From assembly GCF_004358445.1 (NCBI RefSeq), contig NZ_CP037951.1:2343501-2407500 (forward strand): a stretch of DNA of 64,000 nucleotides, in the 5' to 3' direction. The position numbers and the translations under genes are program-made. Source of the stretch: Parashewanella tropica. Its GTDB lineage: Bacteria > Pseudomonadota > Gammaproteobacteria > Enterobacterales > Shewanellaceae. Below the pieces are notes generated by a model, which worked only from the letters and a program-made list of their open reading frames with translations, made no database searches and was not told the origin of the DNA. Shown here piece after piece: positions 10,878-20,559 of the stretch; position 1 is the first letter of the stretch; the number at the start of each line of letters is the position of its first letter.

Positions 10878-11813
10878 TTATTTTTTTGATTCGTTCTTTC
10901 TATCTAGATATCGACGCTTGGCTAAATGAGGTTCAGGCATATATGAGGCACCAACACCCTCAACAGCCGTTGATGCATAAGCATTAGCAAACTCAACGGC
11001 TTCAAAAAAGTTGTAACCCTTTATGTAATGAGCAATGAATGCGCCGTTAAAGGCATCCCCTGCGCCAGTGGTATCTCGTACAGCACATTGATACGCAGGA
11101 GAAAAATAAGTCCGATTCTCATCCATAGCGAATACACCAGTGCTTCCCAAGGTTATAATGACTTTGGAAATTCCGTACTTTTTTTGAATGATTTGGGCTG
11201 CTTGGTGTGCAGACATTCCATCATGAACATTTGCACCTGATATCTGGCTTGCTTCAAATTCATTGGGGGTTAAAACGTCCACTTGTTGAAACACTGATGC
11301 CATTTCAGGCTCAAAAGGCGCGGGATCAAGTAAAACCCAAACATTAGCTTGCTTAGCTATTTCGATTGCCTTAGCCACAGCTGCAAGATTATTTTCAAAT
11401 TGAATCGCTAGAAGATTGGCAGAGGCAATTTTCTCTTCAAATTGTTGAACCTCTTCAACACTTATATCCTTATTAGCTCCAGCCGAACTCACAATTAGAT
11501 TTTGAGCATCCGATTGCTGAATAAATATATGAGCAAGTGCTGTGTGCAGCTCAGATTCAAGTAAAAACGTTTGCTGCCGAGTTCTTTGCTTTAGAAGTAC
11601 TCTCAGGTGATCAGCAAATGCATCATTACCAACTTTAGAAACTAAAGTTGTACTTGCACTATTTTTACTGCATGCGTAAGCCTGATTGGCTCCTTTCCCG
11701 CCACAACTGAAGAACGTATCTTGAGCAGACTTGCTTTGACCTAAAGTTGGAAACGTATCGACAAATAGACTGATATCTAGATTGATTGAACCAAGGAAAA
11801 ATGCATCTGACAT
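10878..11813 (-). CDS. rbsK: ribokinase (PfkB family carbohydrate kinase)
   Basis: Phosphorylates ribose (or a related sugar or nucleoside) with ATP. N-terminal PfkB signature region GGKGANQAYACSKN and the C-terminal signature DTTGAGDAFNGAF with the catalytic Asp are clear; the start GSINLDISLFVDTFP is ribokinase-like. The frame extends to a TTG at 11840, but ATG 11813 (MSDAFFLGSI) fits the family better; the ribosome site there is weak. No ribose transporter or rbsR is adjacent; instead katG follows after 42 nt. Substrate is inferred from similarity. Confidence 0.85.
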   Translation of the reverse strand: MSDAFFLGSINLDISLFVDTFPTLGQSKSAQDTFFSCGGKGANQAYACSKNSASTTLVSKVGNDAFADHLRVLLKQRTRQQTFLLESELHTALAHIFIQQSDAQNLIVSSAGANKDISVEEVQQFEEKIASANLLAIQFENNLAAVAKAIEIAKQANVWVLLDPAPFEPEMASVFQQVDVLTPNEFEASQISGANVHDGMSAHQAAQIIQKKYGISKVIITLGSTGVFAMDENRTYFSPAYQCAVRDTTGAGDAFNGAFIAHYIKGYNFFEAVEFANAYASTAVEGVGASYMPEPHLAKRRYLDRKNESKK

Positions 11814-12116
11814 TTCATTGCTTGCTCGATAAAAAATCAATAATAATGACTATAGCTAAATTTAAGATGAATGGAGCAGTAAAAGTTAAGTAAAAGTCGC
11901 TTTTAAACCAAGAACTGACTTATTTAGAGAGCTCACTCCCTCTCCCCCTTGAAACCAACCAAATTTTGTAGAGCTAAAGCCTTATTTTTAATCACCTTAA
12001 CTTACTAAAATTTATTATAAAATATTAATGAAGCTTAATTTGAAGAACTCAATAAATACCGCCATTATTAACCTAATAGATAGAAGGTTTGTACAGCAAA
12101 AGGATGCTGATAATTT

Positions 12117-13496
12117 ATGGCGAGTACACATATCCCAAATAGTAAACCAATAGAGGTTCCTGAGGCCTCTCGGGGTATGCTTGTACTTCAACTCAACTGT
12201 AGACTTGCAACGTTCAAATACGGATCTTTAAAAGTCGACTTTAGTAAAGATTATGTAAATCAATATAAAGTTGCTGCAGATACTTATGTTTTTCAGCATG
12301 ACGGCATCGAATTTAGAGTGAATACAAAAAACGGTGAGATAAGCATCACCGCCGAAAAAAACCGTTTATCAAAATTCTTTACTAAAGCATTATTCAAAAG
12401 AGCCTACACGAAAGATCTAGAAACGGGTGAAACAACAGCTTTAAGAGATTTGTCACATTACGCAGCAATACATCAAACGGATAAACATCATCAAGTTCTC
12501 AAGCCTCTCACTGCATTTATAAAAAATGATCCAACGGTCGTAGAGTCCCTCACTCATTCTAAACCTGTTACGCGACGTTACAATGATGAACAATCCATTA
12601 AAGAAGATCTTCTTGAAGGGCTCTCTCTAAGACGTATTAGAGGAAGAATGCACGATTTGATTAGCCTGATGGAGAAAACACCAAATACCGTAACGCGAGA
12701 AAACTTCAAAGCTGAGGAATATAGCTGGTTATTCAAAGATCCCAAATATGAAAAGATGAATCGTTACCGTGAGCATATTCGTCGATTGATTAAGAAGTTA
12801 GAAAAACAAGATGCCATTGATTTCGCCACCCAGAATGGATGGACAATTAAGCCACATCCAGCCTCTTCAGGAGCTGCCCCAAGACCTGCACATGAGTCCA
12901 ATTTACCTGTAGATAACCGACCACCAGAAGAAATACAGCTTGCAGGTGAGCCACATGAACCTCTAGTGTTTGAAGCAGAAAATATTCCTGAACACGAAAC
13001 CAGCTTTAATGGAAGTGGAAGTGGAAGTGGAAGTGATACTGAGACAGAACAAGTGCCACCACGACAACAGGCTAGAACTCAAAGGCAAGAACGATTAAGA
13101 CGTCAGCAACAGCCAAATACTGGAAGACAAAAACAACCTAATGGACCATTACCAATTATAACAACTCCACCCGTTGTCGCGACTCCCCCTGCACAACAAG
13201 TGCAACAACCTACTGTTCAGCCTCAACCTCGAGTACAGAAACCTACTGTTCAACCTCAAGTACAAGCTCAAGCTCAAGCTCAAGCTCAAGCTCAACAAAA
13301 TACTCCAAAACGTACTCGTGTTCGTCGACTTAGTGCACATAGCAATCGTCAACCGAATCAAAAACAACGACGCGGAGATGGTTCGAATTTACCGCAACAT
13401 AGACAACATCTACGACAAAGACCTAAGCAAAGAAGCAGAGCAACAGCTACTACTTCACCAAGACTAGTCAATGTAGGCAATTCAGATAATGACTAA
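12117..13496 (+). CDS. hypothetical protein with disordered, repeat-rich C-terminal half
   Basis: Not recognised. Residues about 1-245 look folded: a beta-rich start (LVLQLNCRLATFKYGSLKVDF, KNGEISITAEKN), then a charged helical stretch (RRIRGRMHDLISLMEK, YREHIRRLIKKLEKQ). Residues about 250-459 are low complexity: Pro/Glu-rich, a GSGSGSGS run, many Arg/Gln, then PTVQPQ repeats and an Ala-Gln run, ending in a basic tail. No signal peptide or membrane segment. It stops sharing bases with the convergent DUF445 gene (overlap 13493-13496). A structured head and long disordered tail is seen in some secreted effectors and in nucleic-acid-binding proteins; neither is shown here. Confidence 0.7.
   Translation: MASTHIPNSKPIEVPEASRGMLVLQLNCRLATFKYGSLKVDFSKDYVNQYKVAADTYVFQHDGIEFRVNTKNGEISITAEKNRLSKFFTKALFKRAYTKDLETGETTALRDLSHYAAIHQTDKHHQVLKPLTAFIKNDPTVVESLTHSKPVTRRYNDEQSIKEDLLEGLSLRRIRGRMHDLISLMEKTPNTVTRENFKAEEYSWLFKDPKYEKMNRYREHIRRLIKKLEKQDAIDFATQNGWTIKPHPASSGAAPRPAHESNLPVDNRPPEEIQLAGEPHEPLVFEAENIPEHETSFNGSGSGSGSDTETEQVPPRQQARTQRQERLRRQQQPNTGRQKQPNGPLPIITTPPVVATPPAQQVQQPTVQPQPRVQKPTVQPQVQAQAQAQAQAQQNTPKRTRVRRLSAHSNRQPNQKQRRGDGSNLPQHRQHLRQRPKQRSRATATTSPRLVNVGNSDND
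13011..13034 (+). repeat. four tandem GGAAGT hexamers in coding sequence
   Basis: Perfect 6-bp unit repeated four times, encoding Gly-Ser pairs. Length change by slippage would stay in frame. Confidence 0.9.
13263..13292 (+). repeat. five tandem CAAGCT hexamers in coding sequence
   Basis: Perfect 6-bp unit repeated five times, encoding Gln-Ala. It directly follows an imperfect duplication encoding PTVQPQ twice (about 13209-13262). Confidence 0.9.
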
Positions 13497-14194
13497 CTGA
13501 GCAGCTGCGCAACAAGTCCAATAAGTCCACCAAAGACACCGCCCCAAACGACTAGCCAACCTAAATGCTTACGGATCATAGTCTGAATAATATCTTTTAC
13601 CATTTGTGGCGTTAACTCATCTAAGCGTTGATCAACAATAGATTCAACCTGAGTCGAAATATCGTTTGTGGGTACTACCCCTTGCATTTCATTATTCACT
13701 AATTCGGCAAAATCATCGGATTCAGTCACCGTAACTAAAGAATCTTTCAATTTGCCAATAAATGGTTCTTTTAAAGGCTCTAATGCTTCAGTTCCGCCAA
13801 ACATGGACAACATGCCACCAAATGAAGATTTCTCAACCGTTTCTAATAAGGCATCAAATGCAGATGATAAGTCTACTTTTTCAATAACGGGTGATAATGA
13901 GTGAGTCGCCGCATTCGTTTGATTGCCAACAAAACGCTCGATATTTTCTGGAGTAAAAAACTGCTCCATTACTAGCGTTTTAATACCTGTTTTAAATTCA
14001 TCAAATCTTGCTGGTATCACACCCGAACCATATAGCCCTGGCACTTTTTCAAAAAGCATATGAATGGCAAGCCAGTTGGTTATTGCACCTGACAGCGCAA
14101 AAGCACCAATAGACCAAAGATAAGGCTGTTGCATCATATAACCAATAACAAAAACAGCGGCCGCCACTAAATTGGTAATTAAGCTTTTATTCAA
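13493..14194 (-). CDS. DUF445 family membrane protein
   Basis: 233 residues with an N-terminal hydrophobic pair (about 8-45), the segment AITNWLAIHMLFEKVPGLYGSGVIPARFDEFK, and a C-terminal membrane segment (VVWGGVFGGLIGLVAQLL). This is the layout of DUF445 proteins, whose role is not established. Start is a TTG at 14194 with GGAG about 10 nt upstream and no better ATG near it. It is convergent with and overlaps the stop of the 12117-13496 gene by 4 nt. Confidence 0.8.
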   Translation of the reverse strand: MNKSLITNLVAAAVFVIGYMMQQPYLWSIGAFALSGAITNWLAIHMLFEKVPGLYGSGVIPARFDEFKTGIKTLVMEQFFTPENIERFVGNQTNAATHSLSPVIEKVDLSSAFDALLETVEKSSFGGMLSMFGGTEALEPLKEPFIGKLKDSLVTVTESDDFAELVNNEMQGVVPTNDISTQVESIVDQRLDELTPQMVKDIIQTMIRKHLGWLVVWGGVFGGLIGLVAQLLS

Positions 14195-14460
14195 AATTAA
14201 TACTCCACTAAAAAATATCTCGAAATTTTACAAGCATCGTTTAGTTACAACAAGACTCCGACACACTAACATTTTCTTCTCATCATTATAAAAATTCCTT
14301 GAAGGGATAATTTCCATAAAGTAAAGTGGCGAGCTTTTGATAAATCAAAATTAACTTAGATTGAGATAAATCCCATTGAAATTTAGGCTTCAACCACTAT
14401 TCTGTTTTCAGGTTTCTGATAAGCCATTATTCTAAGTTAAAAAGTTGGAATTGCGACTGA

Positions 14461-16110
14461 ATGACAGTATCTAATTATCGCCAAGCCACTGCTTCGGAAG
14501 AAAGCTTAAAACGGATTTTTACTATTCCTGAAGATCCAAATTCAACCTTGAGCATCATTGAGCAAAAACTCACTGATGATTTGGCAGGTTTTTTGGGTGA
14601 TAACATTGTTGCAAAAGAGCTGCCTCTAAATGAAATCGAAACATGGTTTCAAGATCACCAGATCCCGCAATCTCCCAGTTTTGTATCTCAATACACCGAC
14701 GAGATCATGCAAAACTTAGTGGCGCATTCTGTTCACACAGCCGCACCTACGTTTATTGGTCACATGACATCATCTCTACCTTACTTTGTCCTCCCCCTGA
14801 CAAAGTTAATGGCAGGTTTGAATCAAAACTTAGTAAAAATAGAGACCTCAAAAGCCTTTACCCCACTTGAAAAACAAGTGCTAGGTATGATGCACCACTT
14901 GGTTTACCAACAAGATGAAACCTTTTATCAAGATAAAATGCACAGTGCTGAGCATTCGCTTGGCGCATTTTGTTCTGGCGGTACCATTGCCAATATCACA
15001 GCCCTATGGACGGCGAGAAACATCCTGTTAAAAGCCGATGGTGACTTTAAAGGTGTTGCTCAGCAGGGACTTAATGCAGGATTACGTCATTACGGCTATC
15101 AAGACTTAGCTATTTTGACCTCTGAGCGTGGCCATTACTCTCTGGGAAAAGCTGCCGATTTACTTGGTATTGGTAGAGAAAACATTATTGCCATCGAAAC
15201 TGATGGCAATAATAAGGTTGATGTCAGTTTGATGAGACAAAAAGCCAATGAGTTGGCTAAGCAAAACATCAAAGTTATGGCAATTGTGGGGATCGCAGGT
15301 ACAACTGAAACAGGTAACATAGATCCACTTACCGAATTAGCCACACTGGCAAAAGAAATCGATTGCCATTTCCATGTGGATGCCGCTTGGGGGGGCGCTA
15401 CCCTTTTATCAAATAAATATCGGCATTTATTACAAGGTATTGAATTAGCAGACTCCGTAACCATAGATGCTCATAAACAAATGTATGTGCCTATGGGTGC
15501 AGGAATGGTAATTTTTAAATCAGCAACACACAGCCAAGCCATCACTCATCATGCCGAATATATTTTACGTAAAGGCTCAAAAGATTTAGGCAGACAGACC
15601 CTCGAAGGCTCTCGAACAGGTATGGCTATGCTAGTTCATGCTTGTTTGAAGATTATTGGCTTGAATGGATATGAAATATTAATAAATAACAGTATTGAAA
15701 AAGCCAAGTACTTTGCACAGCAGATCCAAAATCACCCTGATTTTGAGTTAATCACACATCCTGAGTTATGTTTGTTAACGTATCGCTATGTTCCTGAATC
15801 TATACAAGCATTGTTAGCTGATGCATTAAGCTCAAACGATGTAAAGAAAGTTGAAACAATAAACGCTTTATTAGATGGGCTGACTCAATTTATCCAGAAA
15901 CATCAACGTGAACAAGGTAAATCATTTGTTTCCCGAACTCGTATACGCCCCCAAAAATATCAACGAAGACATACTGTCGTATTCAGAACCGTATTAGCAA
16001 ACCCTTTGACGACAGAATCAATCTTAAATGATATTTTGCAAGAACAAACTGAAATAGCCCAGTTAGATAAGCAATATTATCCTGAGCTTATGTCTTTGAT
16101 TGCAAAATAA
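14461..16110 (+). CDS. panP: pyridoxal-dependent aspartate 1-decarboxylase
   Basis: 549-residue group II PLP decarboxylase. The PLP lysine lies in TIDAHKQMYVPMGAG, preceded by HVDAAWGGATLL (the Asp that binds the pyridine nitrogen) and SGGTIANITALW. The length and the N-terminal SNYRQATASEESLKRIF match the Vibrio/Shewanella PanP type, which makes beta-alanine from aspartate in bacteria lacking the pyruvoyl enzyme PanD; beta-alanine feeds pantothenate and CoA. A glutamate-decarboxylase-like role is the main alternative. ATG with GGAA 10 nt upstream. Monocistronic by appearance. Confidence 0.88.
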   Translation: MTVSNYRQATASEESLKRIFTIPEDPNSTLSIIEQKLTDDLAGFLGDNIVAKELPLNEIETWFQDHQIPQSPSFVSQYTDEIMQNLVAHSVHTAAPTFIGHMTSSLPYFVLPLTKLMAGLNQNLVKIETSKAFTPLEKQVLGMMHHLVYQQDETFYQDKMHSAEHSLGAFCSGGTIANITALWTARNILLKADGDFKGVAQQGLNAGLRHYGYQDLAILTSERGHYSLGKAADLLGIGRENIIAIETDGNNKVDVSLMRQKANELAKQNIKVMAIVGIAGTTETGNIDPLTELATLAKEIDCHFHVDAAWGGATLLSNKYRHLLQGIELADSVTIDAHKQMYVPMGAGMVIFKSATHSQAITHHAEYILRKGSKDLGRQTLEGSRTGMAMLVHACLKIIGLNGYEILINNSIEKAKYFAQQIQNHPDFELITHPELCLLTYRYVPESIQALLADALSSNDVKKVETINALLDGLTQFIQKHQREQGKSFVSRTRIRPQKYQRRHTVVFRTVLANPLTTESILNDILQEQTEIAQLDKQYYPELMSLIAK

Positions 16111-16150
16111 AGATCCTTGATGAACAGTCCGGTTATGAGCTCAACAACAA

Positions 16151-17155
16151 TTATTGCCAGCATGTATGAATAGTGCTTTCACATTGCTGAGTAAGATTAT
16201 TAGTATTTAGGGTATTCACCCAAGTTAGATAATTACAAACTCCTTTGCAATCAGTAAGCTTCGAAAGACCTGCCTTGTTATAGTCAATCGTAAGCACTTT
16301 ACTCGGAATGTCACTATCAGTCAAAGGCTTAAGATTTTCTAGACTAGAGAGTGAGGTTAACGCATCGTTATCACTAATATTGATGCTTTTTTCTACATTG
16401 CTTAAACGGCTTAACGCATCAATATTTGTCAACTTAGGATTATCCACTATAGCTAAAGAACCCATTGTTTTGCTTGCAACATAAAAGCCATTCAAACTTG
16501 TTAGGCTAAGGTTGCTACTCACCTCAAGATAACCTGTTATTGATTGAAACGATGGTAACCAAGTTAAATCATTTAGCTGGCCATTTCCTTCAATACTCAA
16601 GTTATGGACTGTGGTAAGTTTTGGCATGCCTATAAGACTGGTTATTTGAGGGTTGTTTGCAATAGATAGAGTACCCTCAACTTGGTGTAATTCGTTTAAA
16701 CCACTTAAGCTAGTTAGATTTGAGTTTTTAGCTATAACAAAGTCGTCACCAACGTTCGTTAGTTTTTTTAAACCTGTCAAATCTTTTAAGTTTGAAGTGT
16801 GCGCAATAATTAACTTGCCCTTTACTGATTGAATGGCGCCTAATGGGGATAAATCGCTGATATCACTCTCACTTGTTAGATCTCCTCCAAGGTATAGATC
16901 ATAATCAATTGCAACATTTTGACACCCTTTAGGTAAGGTAGCTGGAAATGCATTAACATCATTTTGATCTTCCAGTGAAACGCTCGTTCTAATATCACAC
17001 GAAGTTGGATCATCTGAGTTGATTACCCGTGTTTCTGTGAAATTATTCATTTGAAAAATGTGAATGCTAGCTTTATGTGATTGCGCCGACTCAGCTGCAA
17101 ACGAAATAGTACTCACAAGAGAAGATAAGACTAGAACATATATACTTAGACGCAT
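16151..17155 (-). CDS. secreted leucine-rich, receptor-L-domain-like protein
   Basis: 334 residues with a signal peptide (about 1-20, LVLSSLVSTISFAA). From about 85 to 285 there are repeated units of about 22-24 residues with the pattern L-x-G-L-x-x-L-x-x-V-x-x-x-L-x-I-x-x-N (for example LSGLNELHQVEGTLSIANN), as in receptor L-domain or leucine-rich solenoids. Cysteines near both ends (SCDIRT, GVCNYL, CESTIHTCW) suggest disulphide caps. Such proteins are usually extracellular or surface binders; the ligand is unknown. ATG with GAGG about 9 nt upstream. No partner gene is obvious. Confidence 0.72.
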   Translation of the reverse strand: MRLSIYVLVLSSLVSTISFAAESAQSHKASIHIFQMNNFTETRVINSDDPTSCDIRTSVSLEDQNDVNAFPATLPKGCQNVAIDYDLYLGGDLTSESDISDLSPLGAIQSVKGKLIIAHTSNLKDLTGLKKLTNVGDDFVIAKNSNLTSLSGLNELHQVEGTLSIANNPQITSLIGMPKLTTVHNLSIEGNGQLNDLTWLPSFQSITGYLEVSSNLSLTSLNGFYVASKTMGSLAIVDNPKLTNIDALSRLSNVEKSINISDNDALTSLSSLENLKPLTDSDIPSKVLTIDYNKAGLSKLTDCKGVCNYLTWVNTLNTNNLTQQCESTIHTCWQ

Positions 17156-17359
17156 AATTAGAGCCTCATAAAAAGAGCGTTACTCTATAGTTATACTGTT
17201 ATTGATTAAGCTCCAATAAGAAGGTGTTCTAACATATATCATTGATAAACCAAGCAGCATTACCTTTGCAAGGTGTGGAGCTAAGGATAAACCTGTAGGG
17301 CTATTTTTTACCAATGATCAAGATAAAGTTCGCTATACGCTCACACTATGAAAAACCTA

Positions 17360-17845
17360 TTATTTAGCTTCGACATATATTTTTAACTGCTGCATATACT
17401 CCTGAGCAAAAGCGTTCAGATCGAAAAACAAATATGTAATAACCCTTTTTATGGGAGATTTCTGAATCACTATTTCAGTTGCTGTAACATTGGTGACGCC
17501 ATTTTCAAAGCTTAGTTTGGTAATATACCGTCCCTCAATGGAACCAGACATTTGAAGTTCAAAACGATTTGGCTTTTTTAAATCTAAAACATCGAAAATT
17601 ATTTCTGGACCATAACTTGGGAGTTCAATAAATTTAGTCTCTGAAATTACATCAACAGATTTAAGTTCAGCTCTCCATCTGGGTTGCTTTTTCCAATCAG
17701 TCATCGCTTCCCATACTTGGTTGATTGGAGCATTTATTTTTTGATTTACTGTCACTTTATGCGTTGCTGGTAAAGTACTTCCCCATAACCATCCAGCTAA
17801 AAACACAACTAAGATAATTCCAATAATAATGAGTAAAGCTTTCAT
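17360..17845 (-). CDS. SRPBCC-family protein with N-terminal membrane anchor
   Basis: 161 residues from the ATG at 17845 (CAGGA about 11 nt upstream); the frame runs on to a TTG at 17899 but the ATG places the hydrophobic anchor (ALLIIIGIILVVFLAGWLWG) at the very N-terminus. After it comes a START/SRPBCC-like fold: HKVTVNQKINAPINQVWEAMTDWKKQPRW is the typical first strand and helix of polyketide-cyclase/Bet v1-like proteins. Likely binds a hydrophobic ligand at the inner-membrane surface; ligand unknown. Confidence 0.75.
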   Translation of the reverse strand: MKALLIIIGIILVVFLAGWLWGSTLPATHKVTVNQKINAPINQVWEAMTDWKKQPRWRAELKSVDVISETKFIELPSYGPEIIFDVLDLKKPNRFELQMSGSIEGRYITKLSFENGVTNVTATEIVIQKSPIKRVITYLFFDLNAFAQEYMQQLKIYVEAK

Positions 17846-17905
17846 GTTGTACAGTCCTGAATTTACTTTCCTATACAACAAAATAGAAGAATACCTCAAA
17901 TTAAA

Positions 17906-17940
17906 AAACCAGAGATGAGCAATATGTCATTCTCTGGTTT
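17906..17940 (-). terminator. intrinsic terminator of metY
   Basis: AAACCAGAGA/TCTCTGGTTT, a perfect 10-bp stem, followed on the minus strand by TTTT; 25 nt past the metY stop. Confidence 0.75.
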
Positions 17941-17964
17941 ATTGCTGGCGATTAAGTACCGGAC

Positions 17965-19236
17965 TTAAGCGTGCTCTAACGCTTGTGAAACATCAGCAAT
18001 AATATCTTCAATATGCTCAATTCCCACGGAAATGCGAACCAAATCTTCACTAACACCTGCTTTTTCCAGTTCTTCGGAATTTAACTGTCTGTGAGTCGTT
18101 GATGCAGGATGACAAGCTAAAGACTTGGCATCACCAATGTTGACCAAGCGCAAAATCATCTGCAAAGCGTCGATAAATTTGGCACCAGCTTTGGCCCCAC
18201 CTTTAATCCCAAAACTGATTATTCCTGACGCCTTTCCACCGGTGATTTTATTACAATTAGCATGATACGGGCTATCAGAGAGCCCAGCGTAATTTACCCA
18301 CTCTACTTTTAGATGTTGTTTTAAATAACCAGCCAGCTTTTCGGCGTTTTCACAGTGTCTGTCCATTCTTAAACCTAGCGTTTCAAGCCCTTGCAAGATC
18401 TGAAACGCATTTTGTGGCGACAGCGATGCGCCTGTATTTCTTAGAGGAACAACACGACAACGACCGATATAAGCCGCTTCTGCTAATGCTTCTGTGTAAA
18501 CAACACCATGATAAGATGGATCTGGCTCATTTAATTGTGGGAACCTGTCTTTATTACCTACCCAGTCAAACTTTCCGGAATCAACAATAATACCGCCTAT
18601 TGAAGTACCATGACCACCGATATACTTAGTCAATGAATGCACCACAATATCAGCGCCATGTTCAAATGGTCGACATAAATATGGCGTTGCAACAGTGTTA
18701 TCCACAATAAGAGGTACGCCATGCTTATGAGCGACTTCGGCTAAGCGCGTAATATCAACAATATTACCTGCGGGGTTGCCTATAGACTCACAAAAAACAG
18801 CTTTGGTATTTTCATCAATTGCGGCGTCAAAACCTTCAAAATCATCATGTGAAACTAACTTTACCTCGACCCCTTGGCTTGGAAAGGTGTGTGCAAATAA
18901 GTTATAGGTTCCACCATAGAGTTGGCTGGTGCTGACAATATTATCTCCAACACCTGTAATTGCCTGTATTGCATAAGTAATTGCCGCCATTCCAGAAGAT
19001 ACAGCTAAAGCAGCTAAACCACCCTCCATTGCAGCAACACGTTTCTCTAATACATCATTGGTTGGATTCATGATACGCGAATAGATATTTCCAGGTACGG
19101 CTAGGTTAAATAGATCTGCACCGTGTTGAGTATCATCAAAAGTAAAAGAGGTGGTTTGATAGATAGGAACCGCTGCCGCCTTGGTGGTTTGCTCCGACTC
19201 GTAACCTTCGTGTAACGCAATAGACTCAAGCTTCAT
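17965..19236 (-). CDS. metY: O-acetylhomoserine sulfhydrylase (PLP)
   Basis: Makes homocysteine from O-acetylhomoserine and sulfide (direct sulfhydrylation for methionine), or acts on O-acetylserine. Member of the Cys/Met metabolism PLP family: PLP lysine in [36 protein letters not shown] near the N-terminus and [14 protein letters not shown] at the C-terminus. 423 residues is typical of MetY rather than the shorter MetB/MetC. The ATG at 19236 (AAGGG about 7 nt upstream) is preferred to the upstream in-frame start at 19272. No met boxes seen before it. Confidence 0.92.
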   Translation of the reverse strand: MKLESIALHEGYESEQTTKAAAVPIYQTTSFTFDDTQHGADLFNLAVPGNIYSRIMNPTNDVLEKRVAAMEGGLAALAVSSGMAAITYAIQAITGVGDNIVSTSQLYGGTYNLFAHTFPSQGVEVKLVSHDDFEGFDAAIDENTKAVFCESIGNPAGNIVDITRLAEVAHKHGVPLIVDNTVATPYLCRPFEHGADIVVHSLTKYIGGHGTSIGGIIVDSGKFDWVGNKDRFPQLNEPDPSYHGVVYTEALAEAAYIGRCRVVPLRNTGASLSPQNAFQILQGLETLGLRMDRHCENAEKLAGYLKQHLKVEWVNYAGLSDSPYHANCNKITGGKASGIISFGIKGGAKAGAKFIDALQMILRLVNIGDAKSLACHPASTTHRQLNSEELEKAGVSEDLVRISVGIEHIEDIIADVSQALEHA

Positions 19237-19402
19237 TATATTTCCCTTTCTTATGAACTTAAAATGCAACAACTAATCATACAAATAACACTTTACAGAA
19301 AGCTTATGTAATTGCATTAAGTAACTAAAAGAAAGGTGGATAAAATTTATACGCTTTTTAAATATCTTATAACTGGAATAAAAAGTTACTAACGCAGGCT
19401 TA

Positions 19403-19762
19403 TCAATTGAAAGGCTTTATTTTTCTAGCAATTAGCCTATTTTCATTTCCAAGCTTATAGGTCTCTCCACTAATAACCAAATGCTTATTTAACTCAATTA
19501 GAGAAATATTTTTGCTTTCTTCTTCACCTAAGTTAGGAATACTTACCACTAATGCATAAATCTTTCCGTCATCAGCTTTAAACTTCCATATCGTTCCGTC
19601 TTTTCCTTGTAAAAGTTCGCCCACAACAACACCAGTAATACTTTGAGAGCTTTCTGAACTACCGTGTTTAACTGAACCACTGGTTACACCATGATTCCCA
19701 TCATTGCATGCAAAGATAAATACCGAGATAGCAAGTACAAAGAGACCACGTATAACTTTCAT
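19403..19762 (-). CDS. hypothetical lipoprotein
   Basis: 119 residues with a lipoprotein signal (lipobox FIFAC at about residue 19). The mature part is Ser/Gly-rich then a compact region with beta-type pattern (SITGVVVGELLQGKDGTIWKF, DDGKIYALVV). No family recognised. It lies in the gap between metY and the MOSC gene on the same strand, with its own ATG and no close coupling. Confidence 0.65.
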   Translation of the reverse strand: MKVIRGLFVLAISVFIFACNDGNHGVTSGSVKHGSSESSQSITGVVVGELLQGKDGTIWKFKADDGKIYALVVSIPNLGEEESKNISLIELNKHLVISGETYKLGNENRLIARKIKPFN

Positions 19763-19851
19763 TTTAGATTAAACCTTTTTTAACTGTAAGTTGAGGTTAA
19801 CAGCTTTGGTTCCATGAAGGAATCCTATAAAACCATTTTGTATTACACTTT

Positions 19852-20535
19852 TTAAGCATGACCTAAAAGGCGGAAATTCCAGTTCTCAATTTCACCAGTC
19901 TCCAAGCGCAGTAGTACTTTTGACTTCCAACTTTGAGCCAACCTTTCTTGTTGTTTCAATAACTCCAAACCACTGCGCTCAAGTGGCGTTCCAAAGTAAT
20001 AATCACAAGCTTGTTTAACCGTCATTGCATTCGGTACACGCTGAACTAACTCCAATGGCTGATCCACACTAACCATTCCAGGTTTGATCACTCGATATAA
20101 CCAACCACAACGACTGATTTCTTGCATATGAACAGAGAAATCTTCAATACCCCAGCGGCGATTGAGCTTGAAACAAGGTGAACGAGGTTGGCTGACTTCA
20201 ATAATGGCTTCTCCCCAGCAATAGCGATCACCAATACACACGCTATCTTCTGTCATTCCTTCCGAGCTCAGATTTTCACCCATACCGGCTGACTGCCAAC
20301 CCATACCTAAATCATACTTCTGTCGCCAATACGCATAATGCTCAGCAGGATATTGGTGTAAAGCTCGATCAACACCTCCATGATGCCGTTTGTCAGCACA
20401 CTCATCTCCTTCTAGCCCCTCGGCTGAAAGATATATATCTCCCTCGACGAAAGATTTTTCCATAGCGGTTTGAATTCCATAGCTATCTTTTACTTTGCCC
20501 GTAAAAACGCGTTTTAAGAAGTGTTTATCTATCAT
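19852..20535 (-). CDS. MOSC domain-containing protein (YiiM-like)
   Basis: 227 residues with the MOSC pattern: GDECADKRHHGGVDRALHQYPAEHYAYW, GMGENLSSEGMTEDSVCIGDRY and the conserved cysteine in SQPRSPCFKL, then a YiiM-type C-terminal helical part. MOSC proteins carry or transfer sulfur and act in molybdenum-cofactor-dependent reduction of N-hydroxylated compounds or in metal-sulfur chemistry. ATG at 20535. It ends 89 nt before the lipoprotein gene begins and follows the 20560 gene by 24 nt, so may be co-transcribed with it. Confidence 0.85.
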   Translation of the reverse strand: MIDKHFLKRVFTGKVKDSYGIQTAMEKSFVEGDIYLSAEGLEGDECADKRHHGGVDRALHQYPAEHYAYWRQKYDLGMGWQSAGMGENLSSEGMTEDSVCIGDRYCWGEAIIEVSQPRSPCFKLNRRWGIEDFSVHMQEISRCGWLYRVIKPGMVSVDQPLELVQRVPNAMTVKQACDYYFGTPLERSGLELLKQQERLAQSWKSKVLLRLETGEIENWNFRLLGHA

Positions 20536-20559
20536 AGTTTTCTATTTTGAGTAATGAAA

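Noticed and set aside
13149-13467. Alternative frames over the hexanucleotide repeats (both strands)
   Set aside because: They are generated by the repeats themselves; the main frame is supported by its long unique N-terminal part.
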